From Gillisia limnaea DSM 15749 (GTDB lineage Bacteria; Bacteroidota; Bacteroidia; Flavobacteriales; Flavobacteriaceae): a stretch of 64,000 nucleotides of DNA. A model generated the notes under the pieces. The model was given only the letters and a program-made list of their open reading frames with translations, was not told the DNA's origin and did not search any database. Numbering within the stretch: the first letter of the stretch is position 1; every line of letters starts with the position of its first letter. Positions 1-9,888 of the stretch are shown piece by piece. A program made the translations under genes and the position numbers. The stretch is from assembly GCF_000243235.1 (NCBI RefSeq), contig NZ_JH594606.1:1446771-1510770 (forward strand), given 5' to 3'.

Positions 1-394
1 CACCAATCCCAACACCCGTCACCGTTGTTTCTTCATATTTTAAAGATTCCTGGGGAACATTTAAAGTATAACTGGTAGCTTCAAGACCGGGCAGATTCTT
101 TTTTAAATACTGGTATTCATCATAGGAAACATCCGGGAATTGTTGTCTTTTCCAACTGGGAATTTCGGAAGGACCAAAAGAAAACCGCATTAAAATAATG
201 GTGCTGTTATCAAGAGAACTCAGGGAACCTTTAATCTCCTTTTCAAGAGAATCTACCGCAGCAAGTACTGCAATTATGGAAAATATCCCAATAGTAACAC
301 CGAGAAGGGATAAAAAAGTCCGCAGCTTGTTGTTTCTTAATGCGCTGATGGCAAAATTGAAACTTTCCTTTAGAACCCTAAGATAGATTAGCAT
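1..394 (-). CDS. MacB-like ABC transporter permease, N-terminal part (cut by window edge)
   Basis: The reverse strand from an ATG at 394 runs open to the window edge and gives about 131 residues. It starts MLIYLRVLKESFNFAISALR, continues with a basic stretch (NNKLRTFLS) and one hydrophobic segment (LLGVTIGIFSIIAVLAAV, about residues 30-47), then enters an extracytoplasmic part. This is the usual start of FtsX/MacB-type permeases with a MacB periplasmic core domain. Such proteins work with an ATPase to drive mechanotransmission in the envelope or efflux; the substrate cannot be told here. The gene is divergent from purH. The rest lies outside the window. Confidence 0.85.
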   Translation of the reverse strand, partial: MLIYLRVLKESFNFAISALRNNKLRTFLSLLGVTIGIFSIIAVLAAVDSLEKEIKGSLSSLDNSTIILMRFSFGPSEIPSWKRQQFPDVSYDEYQYLKKNLPGLEATSYTLNVPQESLKYEETTVTGVGIG

Positions 395-506
395 AGTAAA
401 AACAGGTGTTTTGCGTCGATAAAAGATAAGACGCAGGCAAATGTATTTCGTTACATTTTTTTTAAGAAATAAAAGTCCAGATCCTTAGATTTTATAGTGA
501 TTTAAT

Positions 507-514
507 TACTTTTG
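507..514 (+). promoter_or_regulatory. Candidate -7 promoter element of purH
   Basis: TACTTTTG fits the Bacteroidota -7 consensus TAnnTTTG exactly and is followed by C, as is common. It ends 22 nt before the purH start codon, so the leader would be short. I see no good TTG at the -33 position, so the call rests on the -7 box and its spacing. Confidence 0.5.
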
Positions 515-536
515 CAGACATAACAAACACAACACA

Positions 537-2063
537 ATGAGCGAATTAAAATCGGTAAAATCGGCCCTTATTTCTGTATTTGATAAGGAAGGGCTGGCTC
601 CAATCGTAAAAAAACTGAATGATTTTGGCGTTAGAATTTACTCTACAGGCGGTACCGAAAAGTTTATAAAAGACCTAGGTATTGAAGTTATTGCAGTAGA
701 AGATCTTACTTCGTATCCATCTATTTTAGGCGGAAGAGTGAAAACCCTTCACCCAAAAATCTTCGGCGGAATTTTAAACCGACAGGAAAATGAAAGTGAT
801 GTTGCCGAGATGAAGGAATATGAGATTCCACAAATAGATATTGTGATCGTGGATCTTTACCCATTTGAAAATACAGTAGCTTCGGGCGCTTCCGAAGAGG
901 CTATTATAGAAAAAATAGATATTGGCGGAATTTCTTTGATTCGCGCTGCAGCGAAAAATTTCAAAGATGTGCTTTGTGTTTCTTCTGTGGATGATTATTC
1001 CGAATTTTTAAACCTTATTTCAGAAACCCAGGGAAAGACCAGTCTGGAAGATCGCAAAAAATTTGCAGCAAAAGCATTCCAGGTCTCCTCGCACTACGAT
1101 ACTGCCATTTTCAACTTTTTTAATTCTGAAGAAAAAGTTTTTAAACAGAGTTTCTCAAAAGGAAAAGAATTGCGTTACGGAGAAAACCCACATCAAAAAG
1201 GGACTTTCTACGGAGATTTTGAAGCGGTTTTTAACCAGGTACACGGCAAGGAACTTTCGTACAATAATTTGCTCGATGTGGATGCCGCGGTAAACCTTAT
1301 GAGTGAATTTAAAAACGATGCTCCCACATTTGCAATCCTGAAACATAACAACGCCTGCGGACTGGCACAACGAGAAACGCTGCACCGCGCCTATTTAGAT
1401 GCCCTGGCAGGAGATCCTGTTTCAGCCTTTGGGGGAGTACTTATAAGCAATACCGAAATTGATAAAGCTACCGCTGAAGAAATCCATGAGCTATTTTGTG
1501 AGGTGGTTATTGCGCCTTCCTATTCAAAAGATGCGCTGGAAATTTTAAAAGGAAAGAAAAACAGGATAATTCTGGTTCAAAAAGTTCAGGAATTCACACA
1601 GGAACTCGTAAGAACCTGTTTAAATGGAATTTTGGTACAGGACAGGGATCATAAAACAGATTCTGTTGAAGATTTAAGCCATGCAACCAACAATAAACCC
1701 ACAGAAAATGAGTTAAATGATTTGATTTTCGCATCTAAAATTTGCAAACACACCAAATCCAATACTATCGTTTTAGCAAAAAATAAACAACTACTTGCCA
1801 GTGGAACAGGACAAACCTCTAGGGTAGATGCCCTTACCCACAGCATTGAGAAAGCAAATTCCTTTGAGTTTGACCTAAAAGGAGCTGTTATGGCAAGTGA
1901 TGCTTTTTTCCCTTTTCCTGATTGTGTTGAAATTGCAGGGAATGCAGGAATAACAGCCGTAATACAGCCCGGAGGCTCCATAAAAGACCAATTGAGCATC
2001 GATTATTGCAACAAAAATAATATTGCAATGGTGATGACCGGAACACGGCATTTTAAACATTAA
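537..2063 (+). CDS. purH: Bifunctional AICAR formyltransferase / IMP cyclohydrolase PurH
   Basis: This enzyme carries out the last two steps of de novo purine synthesis: formylation of AICAR with 10-formyl-THF, then ring closure to IMP. The N-terminal MGS-like cyclohydrolase domain (about residues 1-150) shows ALISVFDKEGL, STGGT and the strongly conserved GGRVKTLHPKIFGGIL. The transformylase part shows RYGENPHQ, SYNNLLDVDAA, AILKHNNACG, the KHTKSNTIV segment and a C-terminal PGGSIKDQ plus TGTRHFKH. The 508-residue length is normal for the family. A good -7 promoter box lies just upstream. mreB follows 35 nt later on the same strand, so purH probably heads a unit with the cell-shape genes, an arrangement I recall as common in Flavobacteriaceae. 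Confidence 0.97.
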   Translation: MSELKSVKSALISVFDKEGLAPIVKKLNDFGVRIYSTGGTEKFIKDLGIEVIAVEDLTSYPSILGGRVKTLHPKIFGGILNRQENESDVAEMKEYEIPQIDIVIVDLYPFENTVASGASEEAIIEKIDIGGISLIRAAAKNFKDVLCVSSVDDYSEFLNLISETQGKTSLEDRKKFAAKAFQVSSHYDTAIFNFFNSEEKVFKQSFSKGKELRYGENPHQKGTFYGDFEAVFNQVHGKELSYNNLLDVDAAVNLMSEFKNDAPTFAILKHNNACGLAQRETLHRAYLDALAGDPVSAFGGVLISNTEIDKATAEEIHELFCEVVIAPSYSKDALEILKGKKNRIILVQKVQEFTQELVRTCLNGILVQDRDHKTDSVEDLSHATNNKPTENELNDLIFASKICKHTKSNTIVLAKNKQLLASGTGQTSRVDALTHSIEKANSFEFDLKGAVMASDAFFPFPDCVEIAGNAGITAVIQPGGSIKDQLSIDYCNKNNIAMVMTGTRHFKH

Positions 2064-2098
2064 TTTCACTACATTTACCTAACCTCAATAGATAGAAT

Positions 2099-3127
2099 AT
2101 GGGATTTTTCGACTTTCTCATTGAAGAAATAGCAATAGATTTAGGAACCGCAAATACGTTGATAATTCATAACGATAAAGTTGTTGTGGATAGCCCTTCA
2201 ATTGTAGCCCGGGACAGAACAACAGGGAAAATTATAGCCGTGGGAAAAGAAGCTGCCATGATGCAGGGAAAAACCCACGAAAATATAAAAACAATAAGAC
2301 CGTTGAAAGATGGTGTTATTGCCGATTTTGATGCCAGCGAAAAGATGATAAACATGTTTATCAAGGAAATACCTGCATTGAAAAAGAGAATGTTTACTCC
2401 GGCCCTAAGAATGGTAATCTGTATTCCATCCGGGATAACCGAGGTTGAAATGCGCGCCGTTAAGGAAAGTGCAGAAAGGGTAAATGGTAAGGAAGTATAT
2501 CTTATTCACGAGCCAATGGCAGCTGCTATTGGAATTGGGGTAGATATTATGCAGCCTAAAGGAAATATGATCGTGGATATAGGGGGTGGTACTACCGAAA
2601 TTGCCGTGATAGCTTTAGGTGGTATCGTATGTGATAAGTCTATCAAGATCGCAGGAGATGTATTTACCAATGACATCGTTTATTATATGCGCACTCAGCA
2701 CAATTTATATGTTGGAGAGCGAACTGCTGAAAAAATAAAGATTCAAATTGGAGCCGCTACAGAAGATCTGGAAATTCCACCGGAAGAAATGAGCGTTCAG
2801 GGTCGTGATTTACTAACAGGAAAACCCAAACAGGTACAAATTTCGTATAGGGAGATTGCTAAAGCACTGGATAAATCAATTTTACGAATTGAGGACGCCG
2901 TTATGGAAACCTTATCTCAAACCCCGCCGGAACTCGCCGCCGATATTTATAATACCGGGATCTATCTTGCCGGAGGAGGGTCCATGTTGAGAGGCCTGGA
3001 TAAGAGATTATCCCTAAAAACCGATCTTCCTGTTTATATCGCTGAAGATCCCCTGAGAGCAGTAGTTCGTGGAACCGGAATATGCCTAAAAAACCTGAGC
3101 CGATATAAGGGAATATTGATAAAGTAG
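2099..3127 (+). CDS. mreB: Rod shape-determining actin homologue MreB
   Basis: MreB is the bacterial actin that forms membrane-bound filaments and directs the elongation wall-synthesis complex. The protein has the actin/HSP70 ATPase signature: phosphate 1 loop IAIDLGTANTLI near residue 11, MVVDIGGGTTEIAVI-like phosphate 2 loop (IVDIGGGTTEIAVIAL) near residue 160, and the adenosine loop IYLAGGGSMLRG near residue 295. At 342 residues it has the usual family length. The short hydrophobic/amphipathic N-terminus (MGFFDFL) fits membrane attachment. It is followed at 10 nt by mreC, and mreD, mrdA and rodA follow with overlaps, so this is one elongasome operon. Confidence 0.97.
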   Translation: MGFFDFLIEEIAIDLGTANTLIIHNDKVVVDSPSIVARDRTTGKIIAVGKEAAMMQGKTHENIKTIRPLKDGVIADFDASEKMINMFIKEIPALKKRMFTPALRMVICIPSGITEVEMRAVKESAERVNGKEVYLIHEPMAAAIGIGVDIMQPKGNMIVDIGGGTTEIAVIALGGIVCDKSIKIAGDVFTNDIVYYMRTQHNLYVGERTAEKIKIQIGAATEDLEIPPEEMSVQGRDLLTGKPKQVQISYREIAKALDKSILRIEDAVMETLSQTPPELAADIYNTGIYLAGGGSMLRGLDKRLSLKTDLPVYIAEDPLRAVVRGTGICLKNLSRYKGILIK

Positions 3128-3137
3128 GAACCGACTT

Positions 3138-3959
3138 ATGCAGCAGATATTTAATTTTCTTATACGCAATAAGAATAATATTTTATTCCTGTTGCTGCTG
3201 GGGATTTCCTTATTTTTAACAATTCAATCACATTCCTTTCATAAAAGCAAATTTATAAGTTCCGCGAATTTTATTACCGGGGGAATTTATGACTGGGCAA
3301 ATAATATTCAAACCTATTTCCACCTTGAAGATTATAACAAAAGACTGGTAGAAGAAAACAAATACTTAAGAAGCAAACTCACCAATATCCAGGACACTAT
3401 ATCGGAAGAAAATTTTTTAGATTCCCTCTCTTATGAAGGAATTTACCAAATAAGAACTGCCACCGTTATCAACAACAACTATTCAAAAACCAATAATTAT
3501 ATCACCCTTAACCGTGGCGAAAACTCCAGGATCGCGACAGAGCAGGGAGTTATAACCAGCCAGGGGATTGTTGGGATCATAGATCAAGTCTCGCCAAACT
3601 ACTCCAGGGTAATCTCTATTTTAAACAGTAATTCCCGGATTAATGCACAACTTAAAAAGACCAATCATTTTGGTTCTCTTGTTTGGGATGGAAAAAACCC
3701 CAATATAGTTCAGTTGGTAGATGTTCCCAGACAAGCCCCGGTAAAAAAAGGCGATACCATTATAACGGGTGGAAGATCGCTTATTTTCCCCCAGGGTATC
3801 CCAATAGGTAATATAACCGATTTCTCACTCGATGTAAGTGAAAGTTACTATACCATCAACATCAGGCTGTTTAACGACATGACCAATATTGGGTATGTGT
3901 ATATCATAGAAAACAAAGATAAGGCCGAAGTTAAAGCTCTGGAAAATATCGATGACTAG
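3138..3959 (+). CDS. mreC: Rod shape-determining protein MreC
   Basis: MreC is a single-pass inner-membrane protein that links MreB filaments to PBP2 and RodA in the periplasm. The 273-residue protein has one N-terminal membrane helix (about residues 13-29), then a coiled-coil stretch (about 60-90, DYNKRLVEENKYLRSKL), and a beta-rich domain with family signatures NYITLNRGENSRI, GVITSQGIVGIID, SRVISILNSNSRINAQ and GDTIITGGRSLIFPQGIPIG. The gene overlaps mreD by 8 nt, which supports translational coupling. Length and order match the standard mreBCD cluster. Confidence 0.95.
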   Translation: MQQIFNFLIRNKNNILFLLLLGISLFLTIQSHSFHKSKFISSANFITGGIYDWANNIQTYFHLEDYNKRLVEENKYLRSKLTNIQDTISEENFLDSLSYEGIYQIRTATVINNNYSKTNNYITLNRGENSRIATEQGVITSQGIVGIIDQVSPNYSRVISILNSNSRINAQLKKTNHFGSLVWDGKNPNIVQLVDVPRQAPVKKGDTIITGGRSLIFPQGIPIGNITDFSLDVSESYYTINIRLFNDMTNIGYVYIIENKDKAEVKALENIDD

Positions 3960-4458
3960 TACAATAATTGCAAATATAATCCGCTTTATCATTTTGGTAT
4001 TGTTACAGGTTTTACTCCTTAACAATATCAACTTTCTGGGTTATATCAATCCATATCTATATGTGTTGTTTCTGGTGCTGTATCCTTTTAACACTCCGCA
4101 AACTTTATTTTTGCTGGTATCATTTTTATTGGGAATAAGTATTGATACCTTTGAGGATAGCGGAGGAATAAATGCAGCGGCCTGTGTTGTGATCGCTTTT
4201 ATAAGGCCTGCCGTTTTAAGGTTTTCCTTTGGAGTAAGCTATGATTATCAAACCGTGAAGTTAGCTAATACTCCCTTTGGAGCCAGATTGGGTTATATTT
4301 TAATCCTGGTATTTGTTCACCATTTTATCTTATTTACCCTGGAAATGTTTGATTTTTCCCATATCTTTTTGATAGCGAAAAAGACCTTATTTTCAGGAAT
4401 TTTCACTGTAATATTGATACTGATAAGCTTAACGCTTTTCAAACCGAAACGAAGATGA
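3952..4458 (+). CDS. mreD: Rod shape-determining protein MreD
   Basis: MreD is a small polytopic inner-membrane protein of the elongation complex. The 168 residues are highly hydrophobic, with about five or six predicted membrane segments, and contain the family-like stretch NPYLYVLFLVLYPF followed by LLGISIDTFEDSGGINAAAC. Sequence conservation in this family is low, so the call rests on hydrophobicity, length and position between mreC and mrdA. The start overlaps the end of mreC by 8 nt and the end overlaps mrdA by 4 nt (ATGA). Confidence 0.9.
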   Translation: MTSTIIANIIRFIILVLLQVLLLNNINFLGYINPYLYVLFLVLYPFNTPQTLFLLVSFLLGISIDTFEDSGGINAAACVVIAFIRPAVLRFSFGVSYDYQTVKLANTPFGARLGYILILVFVHHFILFTLEMFDFSHIFLIAKKTLFSGIFTVILILISLTLFKPKRR

Positions 4459-6323
4459 GAAGAGTATTACTATTTATAATTATTATAACTACCGGAATCA
4501 TATTTCTGGCTAGACTCTTTTATTTACAGGTTATCGACGAATCTTTTGTTCGACTGTCTGAAGATAATGCCATTAAAGTTGTCTATGATTATCCTCAACG
4601 AGGTTACATTTTTGACAGGAATGGAGAGTTGCTGGTATCCAATCAGCCTTCGTACGATGTTATGGCAATTCCGCGGAATGTAAAGGTATTCGATACAGCC
4701 GAATTTTGCAGGATCTTAAATATCACACCCGAAGAATTAGCCTCAAAACTGGACAAGGCAAAGATATATTCTCCAAGACTCCCATCGATTATAGTGCCGC
4801 AGTTAACCAAATCTGAATACGCCTACTTACAGGAAAAGATGCGTAATTATGAGGGGTTTTATATTCAAAAGCGCTCTCTAAGAGATTATCAAACTCATAA
4901 TGGATCCAATGTTTTAGGTTATATAGCCGAAGTGAACAAAAAGATCATTGAGGAAAATCCGTATTACATATCCGGGGATTTAATAGGCAAGCAAGGAATT
5001 GAAGGATATTACGAAGAATTACTCCGCGGGGTAAAAGGGGTAAAATATATTCAAAAAGACAGATTTAACCGTGATATTGGAGCGTTTAAAGATGGGATTT
5101 ACGATACACTTCCTAAAAAAGGAAAAGATGTTACCGTAACCATTGATGGGGTTTTACAGGCATACGGAGAGAAATTAATGGAAAACAAATGGGGTGGCAT
5201 CGTTGCACTTGAGCCAGCAACGGGAGAAATACTGGCCTTGGTTACCGCACCATCCTATGATCCGGCTTTACTGGTTGGAAGACAGCGTTCCCGTAATTTT
5301 ACCGAACTTTATTATGACACGATCGCCCGTCCTCTTTATGACCGGGGATTACAGGCAGAATATCCTCCCGGATCCCCCTTTAAAACTATCAATGCATTAA
5401 TTGCCCTGCAGGAAGGAGCGGTAACTACCCAGGACAGGTTTTCCTGCAATATGGGATATGTTTTTGGCCGGGGAAGGAAAATGGGATGTCACGCACATGC
5501 CTCTCCTTTAAATATGGTTCCCGGGATAGCCCAATCCTGTAACGCATATTTTGCCAATGTGTACCGACGTATAATTGAAAAATTCCCAACTCCCCAGGAA
5601 GGAGTAGATACCTGGGCAAATCACCTTAAAAGTTTTGGTTTGGGAAATTATCTTGGTTCCGATCTTTCTACAGGAAGACCCGGGAAGATCCCAACCGCCG
5701 ATTATTATAACAGGATCTACGATTATCCTACCTATAAATGGTATTCCACAGCCACTATCTCCAATGCGATAGGACAGGGAGAAGTTTTAATGACGCCTAT
5801 TCAACTAGCCAATATGACTGCTGCCATTTCAAACAAAGGTTGGTTCTACACCCCTCATATTTTAAAAGAAATCGATGGGAATCCTATAAAAGACAAAGAA
5901 TTTACAGAGAAAAAACATACCACCATAGATCCCAAACATTTTATACCCGTAGTAGAAGGAATGCACCAGGTTTATCAAAGTGGGACTGCCTCTTCACTTA
6001 GAATTCCCGGTATTGAAATAGCAGGTAAGACAGGTACTGCAGAAAATTTCACGAAAATTGGAGGAAAACGTATTCAGCTAACAGATCATTCAATTTTTAT
6101 AGCTTTTGCTCCGGTAGACAATCCCAAGATTGCCATTGCCGTATTTGTGGAAAATGGATATTGGGGAGGAAGGTATGCCGGAAGGATCGCAGGTTTAATG
6201 ATCGAGAAATACCTTAAAGGAACTATTAGCAGAACCGATATGGAGGACTGGATCCTAACCCATAGCCTGGAGGAGGAATATAAAAAGCCATATTCCGGAG
6301 AACCTTTCTCAATTAATAAATAA
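4455..6323 (+). CDS. mrdA: Penicillin-binding protein 2, elongation transpeptidase
   Basis: This is the monofunctional class B PBP that crosslinks peptidoglycan during cell elongation as the partner of RodA. After a short cytoplasmic end and one membrane helix (about residues 4-22) comes the pedestal domain with RGYIFDRNGELLVSN, then the transpeptidase domain with the active-site motif GSPFK (SxxK serine, about residue 312), SCN (SxN) and KTGTAEN (KTG). The SxxK motif reads SPFK where most homologues have STFK. Length 622 is normal. The start overlaps the mreD stop, and rodA begins in the stop codon (TAATG), so the three genes are tightly coupled. Confidence 0.96.
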   Translation: MRRVLLFIIIITTGIIFLARLFYLQVIDESFVRLSEDNAIKVVYDYPQRGYIFDRNGELLVSNQPSYDVMAIPRNVKVFDTAEFCRILNITPEELASKLDKAKIYSPRLPSIIVPQLTKSEYAYLQEKMRNYEGFYIQKRSLRDYQTHNGSNVLGYIAEVNKKIIEENPYYISGDLIGKQGIEGYYEELLRGVKGVKYIQKDRFNRDIGAFKDGIYDTLPKKGKDVTVTIDGVLQAYGEKLMENKWGGIVALEPATGEILALVTAPSYDPALLVGRQRSRNFTELYYDTIARPLYDRGLQAEYPPGSPFKTINALIALQEGAVTTQDRFSCNMGYVFGRGRKMGCHAHASPLNMVPGIAQSCNAYFANVYRRIIEKFPTPQEGVDTWANHLKSFGLGNYLGSDLSTGRPGKIPTADYYNRIYDYPTYKWYSTATISNAIGQGEVLMTPIQLANMTAAISNKGWFYTPHILKEIDGNPIKDKEFTEKKHTTIDPKHFIPVVEGMHQVYQSGTASSLRIPGIEIAGKTGTAENFTKIGGKRIQLTDHSIFIAFAPVDNPKIAIAVFVENGYWGGRYAGRIAGLMIEKYLKGTISRTDMEDWILTHSLEEEYKKPYSGEPFSINK

Positions 6324-7573
6324 TGTCAAAAAGTTCTGTTTCCTTTGACTGGTTAACCATTTTTATCTATTTGCTACTGGTTGGTTTTGGATGGATCAAT
6401 ATATACTCTGCCTCCCTGGGAGATAATCCTTCCTCGATCTTTGACTTTAGTCAGGTTTATGGAAAGCAGGCCGTTTGGATCCTGCTTAGCTTTTTTATGA
6501 TTGTAGTACTGCTTTCTATTGAAGCAAGGTTCTACATGCGGTTTTCCAGTGTTATTTATATTATATCCCTTATATCCATTTTAGGCTTATTCGCATTTGG
6601 TAAAACCATTAACGGTGCTACTTCCTGGTATGTATTTGGGGGAGTAAGCATTCAGCCTGCCGAGTTTGCAAAAGTGGCTACAACACTTGCACTGGCTAAA
6701 TATTTAGGGGATATTCAAACCAACATAAAGGTCTTCTCCCATCAAATCATTGCATTTCTTATAATCATCCTTCCCGCATTAATTATTTTACCTCAACCCG
6801 ATGCCGGAAGTGCACTTGTGTATTCGGCATTTCTTTTTCCGCTTTACCGGGAAGGCTTATCCGGGGTTTATCTTTTTCTGGGTTTTGCCGCCATAGCTGT
6901 TTTTGTTTTTACCTTGTTGTTTGGCCCTTTATACGTAGCCATTGCAATTGGGGTTATTGCCCTTATTAGTTTACTTCAAAAACGCAGGAATCGCCCAAGC
7001 TATTTATTTTTACTTGGCACGCTGATTTTAGCTATAGGCTATTCCTATTCTGTGGATTATATTTTTGAGAACATGTTTGAACAGCGTCATCGCGACCGGT
7101 TTAATATTGTCCTGGGGCAGGAAGTAGATGCAAAGGGAATAGGCTATAACACCAATCAAAGTGAAATTGCGATTGGAAGTGGAGGCTGGTTAGGAAAAGG
7201 CTGGACAGAAGGAACTCAAACAAAAGGACAGTTTGTTCCAGAACAGCATACAGATTATATATTTAGCACTGTGGGAGAAGAATGGGGATTTTTGGGCACT
7301 TCCCTGGTAACACTCCTTTTTGTATTATTTATGTTACGACTTCTGTTTCTTTCTGAAAGGCAAAAATCGCAGTTCAACAGGGTTTACGGCTATAGTCTTG
7401 TAGGGATCCTGTTCATCCATTTTCTTGTAAATATCGCTATGGTAATAGGCATATTCCCTACCGTTGGAATACCGCTTCCTTTCTTTAGCTATGGAGGCTC
7501 GGGCCTATGGGGCTTTACAATCCTTCTGTTTATATTTATTAAACTGGATTCTGAAAGAATGTCCTTCTCATAG
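6323..7573 (+). CDS. rodA: Peptidoglycan glycosyltransferase RodA (SEDS family)
   Basis: RodA polymerises glycan strands from lipid II during elongation, paired with PBP2. The 416-residue protein is polytopic with about ten membrane segments. It has SEDS-family signatures: QPAEFAKVATTLALAKYL, LPQPDAGSALV with the functionally important aspartate, GKGWTEGTQTKGQFVPEQ, the DYIFSTVGEEWGFLG loop and the C-terminal PTVGIPLPFFSYGGSGLWG. It ends the purH-mre operon. A strong bidirectional hairpin lies 120 nt downstream; I see no gene in the stretch between. Confidence 0.96.
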   Translation: MSKSSVSFDWLTIFIYLLLVGFGWINIYSASLGDNPSSIFDFSQVYGKQAVWILLSFFMIVVLLSIEARFYMRFSSVIYIISLISILGLFAFGKTINGATSWYVFGGVSIQPAEFAKVATTLALAKYLGDIQTNIKVFSHQIIAFLIIILPALIILPQPDAGSALVYSAFLFPLYREGLSGVYLFLGFAAIAVFVFTLLFGPLYVAIAIGVIALISLLQKRRNRPSYLFLLGTLILAIGYSYSVDYIFENMFEQRHRDRFNIVLGQEVDAKGIGYNTNQSEIAIGSGGWLGKGWTEGTQTKGQFVPEQHTDYIFSTVGEEWGFLGTSLVTLLFVLFMLRLLFLSERQKSQFNRVYGYSLVGILFIHFLVNIAMVIGIFPTVGIPLPFFSYGGSGLWGFTILLFIFIKLDSERMSFS

Positions 7574-7693
7574 CACTTTGCACAATTACAGGAACTTAAC
7601 ATTCGCTTCAATGAGAATAATTACCGGGTAGACCTGGCTTTTTTCTCAGTTTTTTGTTTCCAGATTTAAATCCTGCCTATTCATTACAAAAAG

Positions 7694-7732
7694 AAAACCC
7701 TTCAAAAGCTATATTTACTTTTGAAGGGTTTT
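7694..7732. terminator. Bidirectional intrinsic terminator between rodA and prc
   Basis: A perfect 15-bp stem (AAAACCCTTCAAAAG paired with CTTTTGAAGGGTTTT) encloses a 9-nt loop, with A and T runs on both sides. It lies between the converging rodA and protease genes and can serve both. Confidence 0.9.
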
Positions 7733-7752
7733 ATAATTGATCTTATATTTTG

Positions 7753-9888
7753 CTAATTCTTGATAGTGGCAACCTTCCTTTTTTTAATGTTGTTAACCTG
7801 GATATCATCCAATACATTAATGGCTTCCTCCACATACACATCCCCGGTTAAGCTGGTATGCCAGCGGTCCCTTTTCTCCTTAAGAATGGTATCGCTTTTA
7901 TACATTTCCACCTCGTAGGGTAAAGAATTATAGGTTAAGCTGGAAGTGTAATTTGAAATTGCATCATATTTCTTCGCATCATTTTCCAGATTCTCCCGCT
8001 CAGACTGATAATCATTAAAATTAAGAGAATAAACTTCATTATTTCGTTGCTCTTTTACCCATTTGGCATTTTCAGCAATAAGATTTAATTGTTGATTATC
8101 CTGCATTCTTTTCTTGCTGTTTTCAATGGTTTCCTCGAAATCTATATAACCATCCCATGATTTATATTTTGCAGCAGCAATTTGATCCCAGGGTAAAGGA
8201 TTTTCATAATCCTTTTCTCCTATGTCTATATAGCTGTACCTGTCTGGAACTACAATATCGCTTTTAACACCTTCCAACTGGGTAGAGCCTCCATTCACCC
8301 TGTAAAATTTTTGAGTGGTCAATTTCAATGCTCCTAAATCCCCATATTCATTACTTCTCACGGTGGTATTTAGATCGATTACATTTTGCACTGTCCCTTT
8401 ACCATAGGTTTGTTTACTTCCTATAATAATAGCTCTTTTATAATCCTGCATTGCAGCCGCAAGAATTTCTGAAGCTGAAGCCGAAAGTTCATTTACCAAA
8501 ATCACCAATGGACCGTCCCAAACAATACTGGGATCTTTATCTTCCAGAATTTCCTTTCCTTCCATTTTTGATTTTACCTGTACAATAGGACCTTTCTCGA
8601 TAAATAAACCTGCGATATCCACAACGGTTTTCAAAGAACCTCCTCCATTATTCCTGAGGTCCAGAACCAGTCCTTCCATTCCTTCTTTTTTAAGCCGGAT
8701 GATCTCTTCCTTAACATCCGATGCCGCATTACGCTCGGAATAATCTTCCATGTTGAAATAAAACTTTGGAAGATTTATCACACCGAATGTTTTTCCGTCC
8801 TTTTCTACTTTTGCCGATTTAGCATAGGTTTCTTCAAGTTCAACCACATCGCGGGTAATGGTTATATCTTCGGTATTTCCTAAAACTTTTTTCTTTACTG
8901 TAAGGGTAACTTTAGTGCCTTTTGGCCCTTTTATTAAATTAACCGCGTCATCCAGACGCATTCCAACCACACTCACAGGTTCTTTTTCATCTTCCTGTTT
9001 AACTTTTGTAATAACATCCCCTTCGTGAAGCTTATCACTTAACCAGGCCGGACCACCGGAAATTACTTCCATAATAGTAATATCATCACTCTTCTTTTGT
9101 AAACGGGCTCCAATTCCTTCCAGTTTACCAGACATTGCTATATCAAACCGGTCTTTATCCTGTGGTGCAAAATAGAAGGTATGAGGATCAAATTCTTCTA
9201 CGATTGCGTTAATATATACGGTGAAATAATCTTTCCGCTCCAAATCTTCACTAAAATCAAAGTATTCCTCCATTGAAGTTAGTACAGTATTTCTTGCTTC
9301 TTCCTCGAGTTCAGCATCGGTCTTAACTTCCATTTCCGGAGTATTCTCCAACTGTTTTTTCTGATCATCTTTTAGATCATAATAATTGCCAAGGGTACTA
9401 AATTTCAGTTGCTTTCTCCAGCGTTCTTTCAAATTGGCACGGGAATCCACATATTCTATCTCTTCGTAATTCGTATTTATATCTTCTTCTTCTGAAAAAT
9501 CAAAAGGTTCAGTCAATATTTCCTTGTAAATACCTCTTACTTCCGTCATTCTTTCCTGAAGTCTTGAATGGGTAATATCAAAAAAGCTGAGTTCCTTATT
9601 TCTGATCTGGTCATCTATTTGATCCTCAAACTTTGAAAATTCAGTAATATCCTCCTTATAAAAAAACCGCTTCAGGGGATCTATCGCGTCTAAATAATCT
9701 TTATAAACCTCCCTGGAAAAGCCATCGTCAATAGATTTAGCATCATAATGCCCTTTTTCAAGTACATAGGTAATTAAATCTATAAGTAGCTTATCCTTAT
9801 TGGGATCGTTAAATTGTTTTGTAGTAAAACTGCAGGAGGTAACTGCCATAAGCAGCACCAAAAACAAAATTTTATAATTCCTTTTCAT
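7753..9888 (-). CDS. prc: Carboxy-terminal processing (tail-specific) protease, lipoprotein
   Basis: This is an S41-family periplasmic protease of the Prc/Tsp type, which trims or degrades envelope proteins from their C-terminus. A lipoprotein signal peptide ends in VTSC with Cys19, so it should be membrane-anchored in the periplasm. A long N-terminal helical domain (to about residue 240) precedes a PDZ domain (about 250-340, GIGARLQ...GPAWLSDKLHEGD) and the S41 core with LDLRNNGGGSL, the catalytic serine region SASASEILAAAM and the catalytic lysine in YGKGTVQ. A C-terminal DUF3340-like helical part follows. Length 711 fits the long Prc subfamily. An inverted repeat (ATATGC-N5-GCATAT, 9918-9934) in its leader could be an operator, but this is weak. 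Confidence 0.95.
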   Translation of the reverse strand: MKRNYKILFLVLLMAVTSCSFTTKQFNDPNKDKLLIDLITYVLEKGHYDAKSIDDGFSREVYKDYLDAIDPLKRFFYKEDITEFSKFEDQIDDQIRNKELSFFDITHSRLQERMTEVRGIYKEILTEPFDFSEEEDINTNYEEIEYVDSRANLKERWRKQLKFSTLGNYYDLKDDQKKQLENTPEMEVKTDAELEEEARNTVLTSMEEYFDFSEDLERKDYFTVYINAIVEEFDPHTFYFAPQDKDRFDIAMSGKLEGIGARLQKKSDDITIMEVISGGPAWLSDKLHEGDVITKVKQEDEKEPVSVVGMRLDDAVNLIKGPKGTKVTLTVKKKVLGNTEDITITRDVVELEETYAKSAKVEKDGKTFGVINLPKFYFNMEDYSERNAASDVKEEIIRLKKEGMEGLVLDLRNNGGGSLKTVVDIAGLFIEKGPIVQVKSKMEGKEILEDKDPSIVWDGPLVILVNELSASASEILAAAMQDYKRAIIIGSKQTYGKGTVQNVIDLNTTVRSNEYGDLGALKLTTQKFYRVNGGSTQLEGVKSDIVVPDRYSYIDIGEKDYENPLPWDQIAAAKYKSWDGYIDFEETIENSKKRMQDNQQLNLIAENAKWVKEQRNNEVYSLNFNDYQSERENLENDAKKYDAISNYTSSLTYNSLPYEVEMYKSDTILKEKRDRWHTSLTGDVYVEEAINVLDDIQVNNIKKRKVATIKN

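Noticed and set aside
395..536. Purine riboswitch in front of purH
   Set aside because: The gap has no conserved purine aptamer features that I can find, and the promoter box leaves a leader of only about 20 nt.
7574..7690. Possible gene between rodA and the terminator
   Set aside because: No start codon with a sensible frame and no recognisable peptide; treated as 3' UTR.
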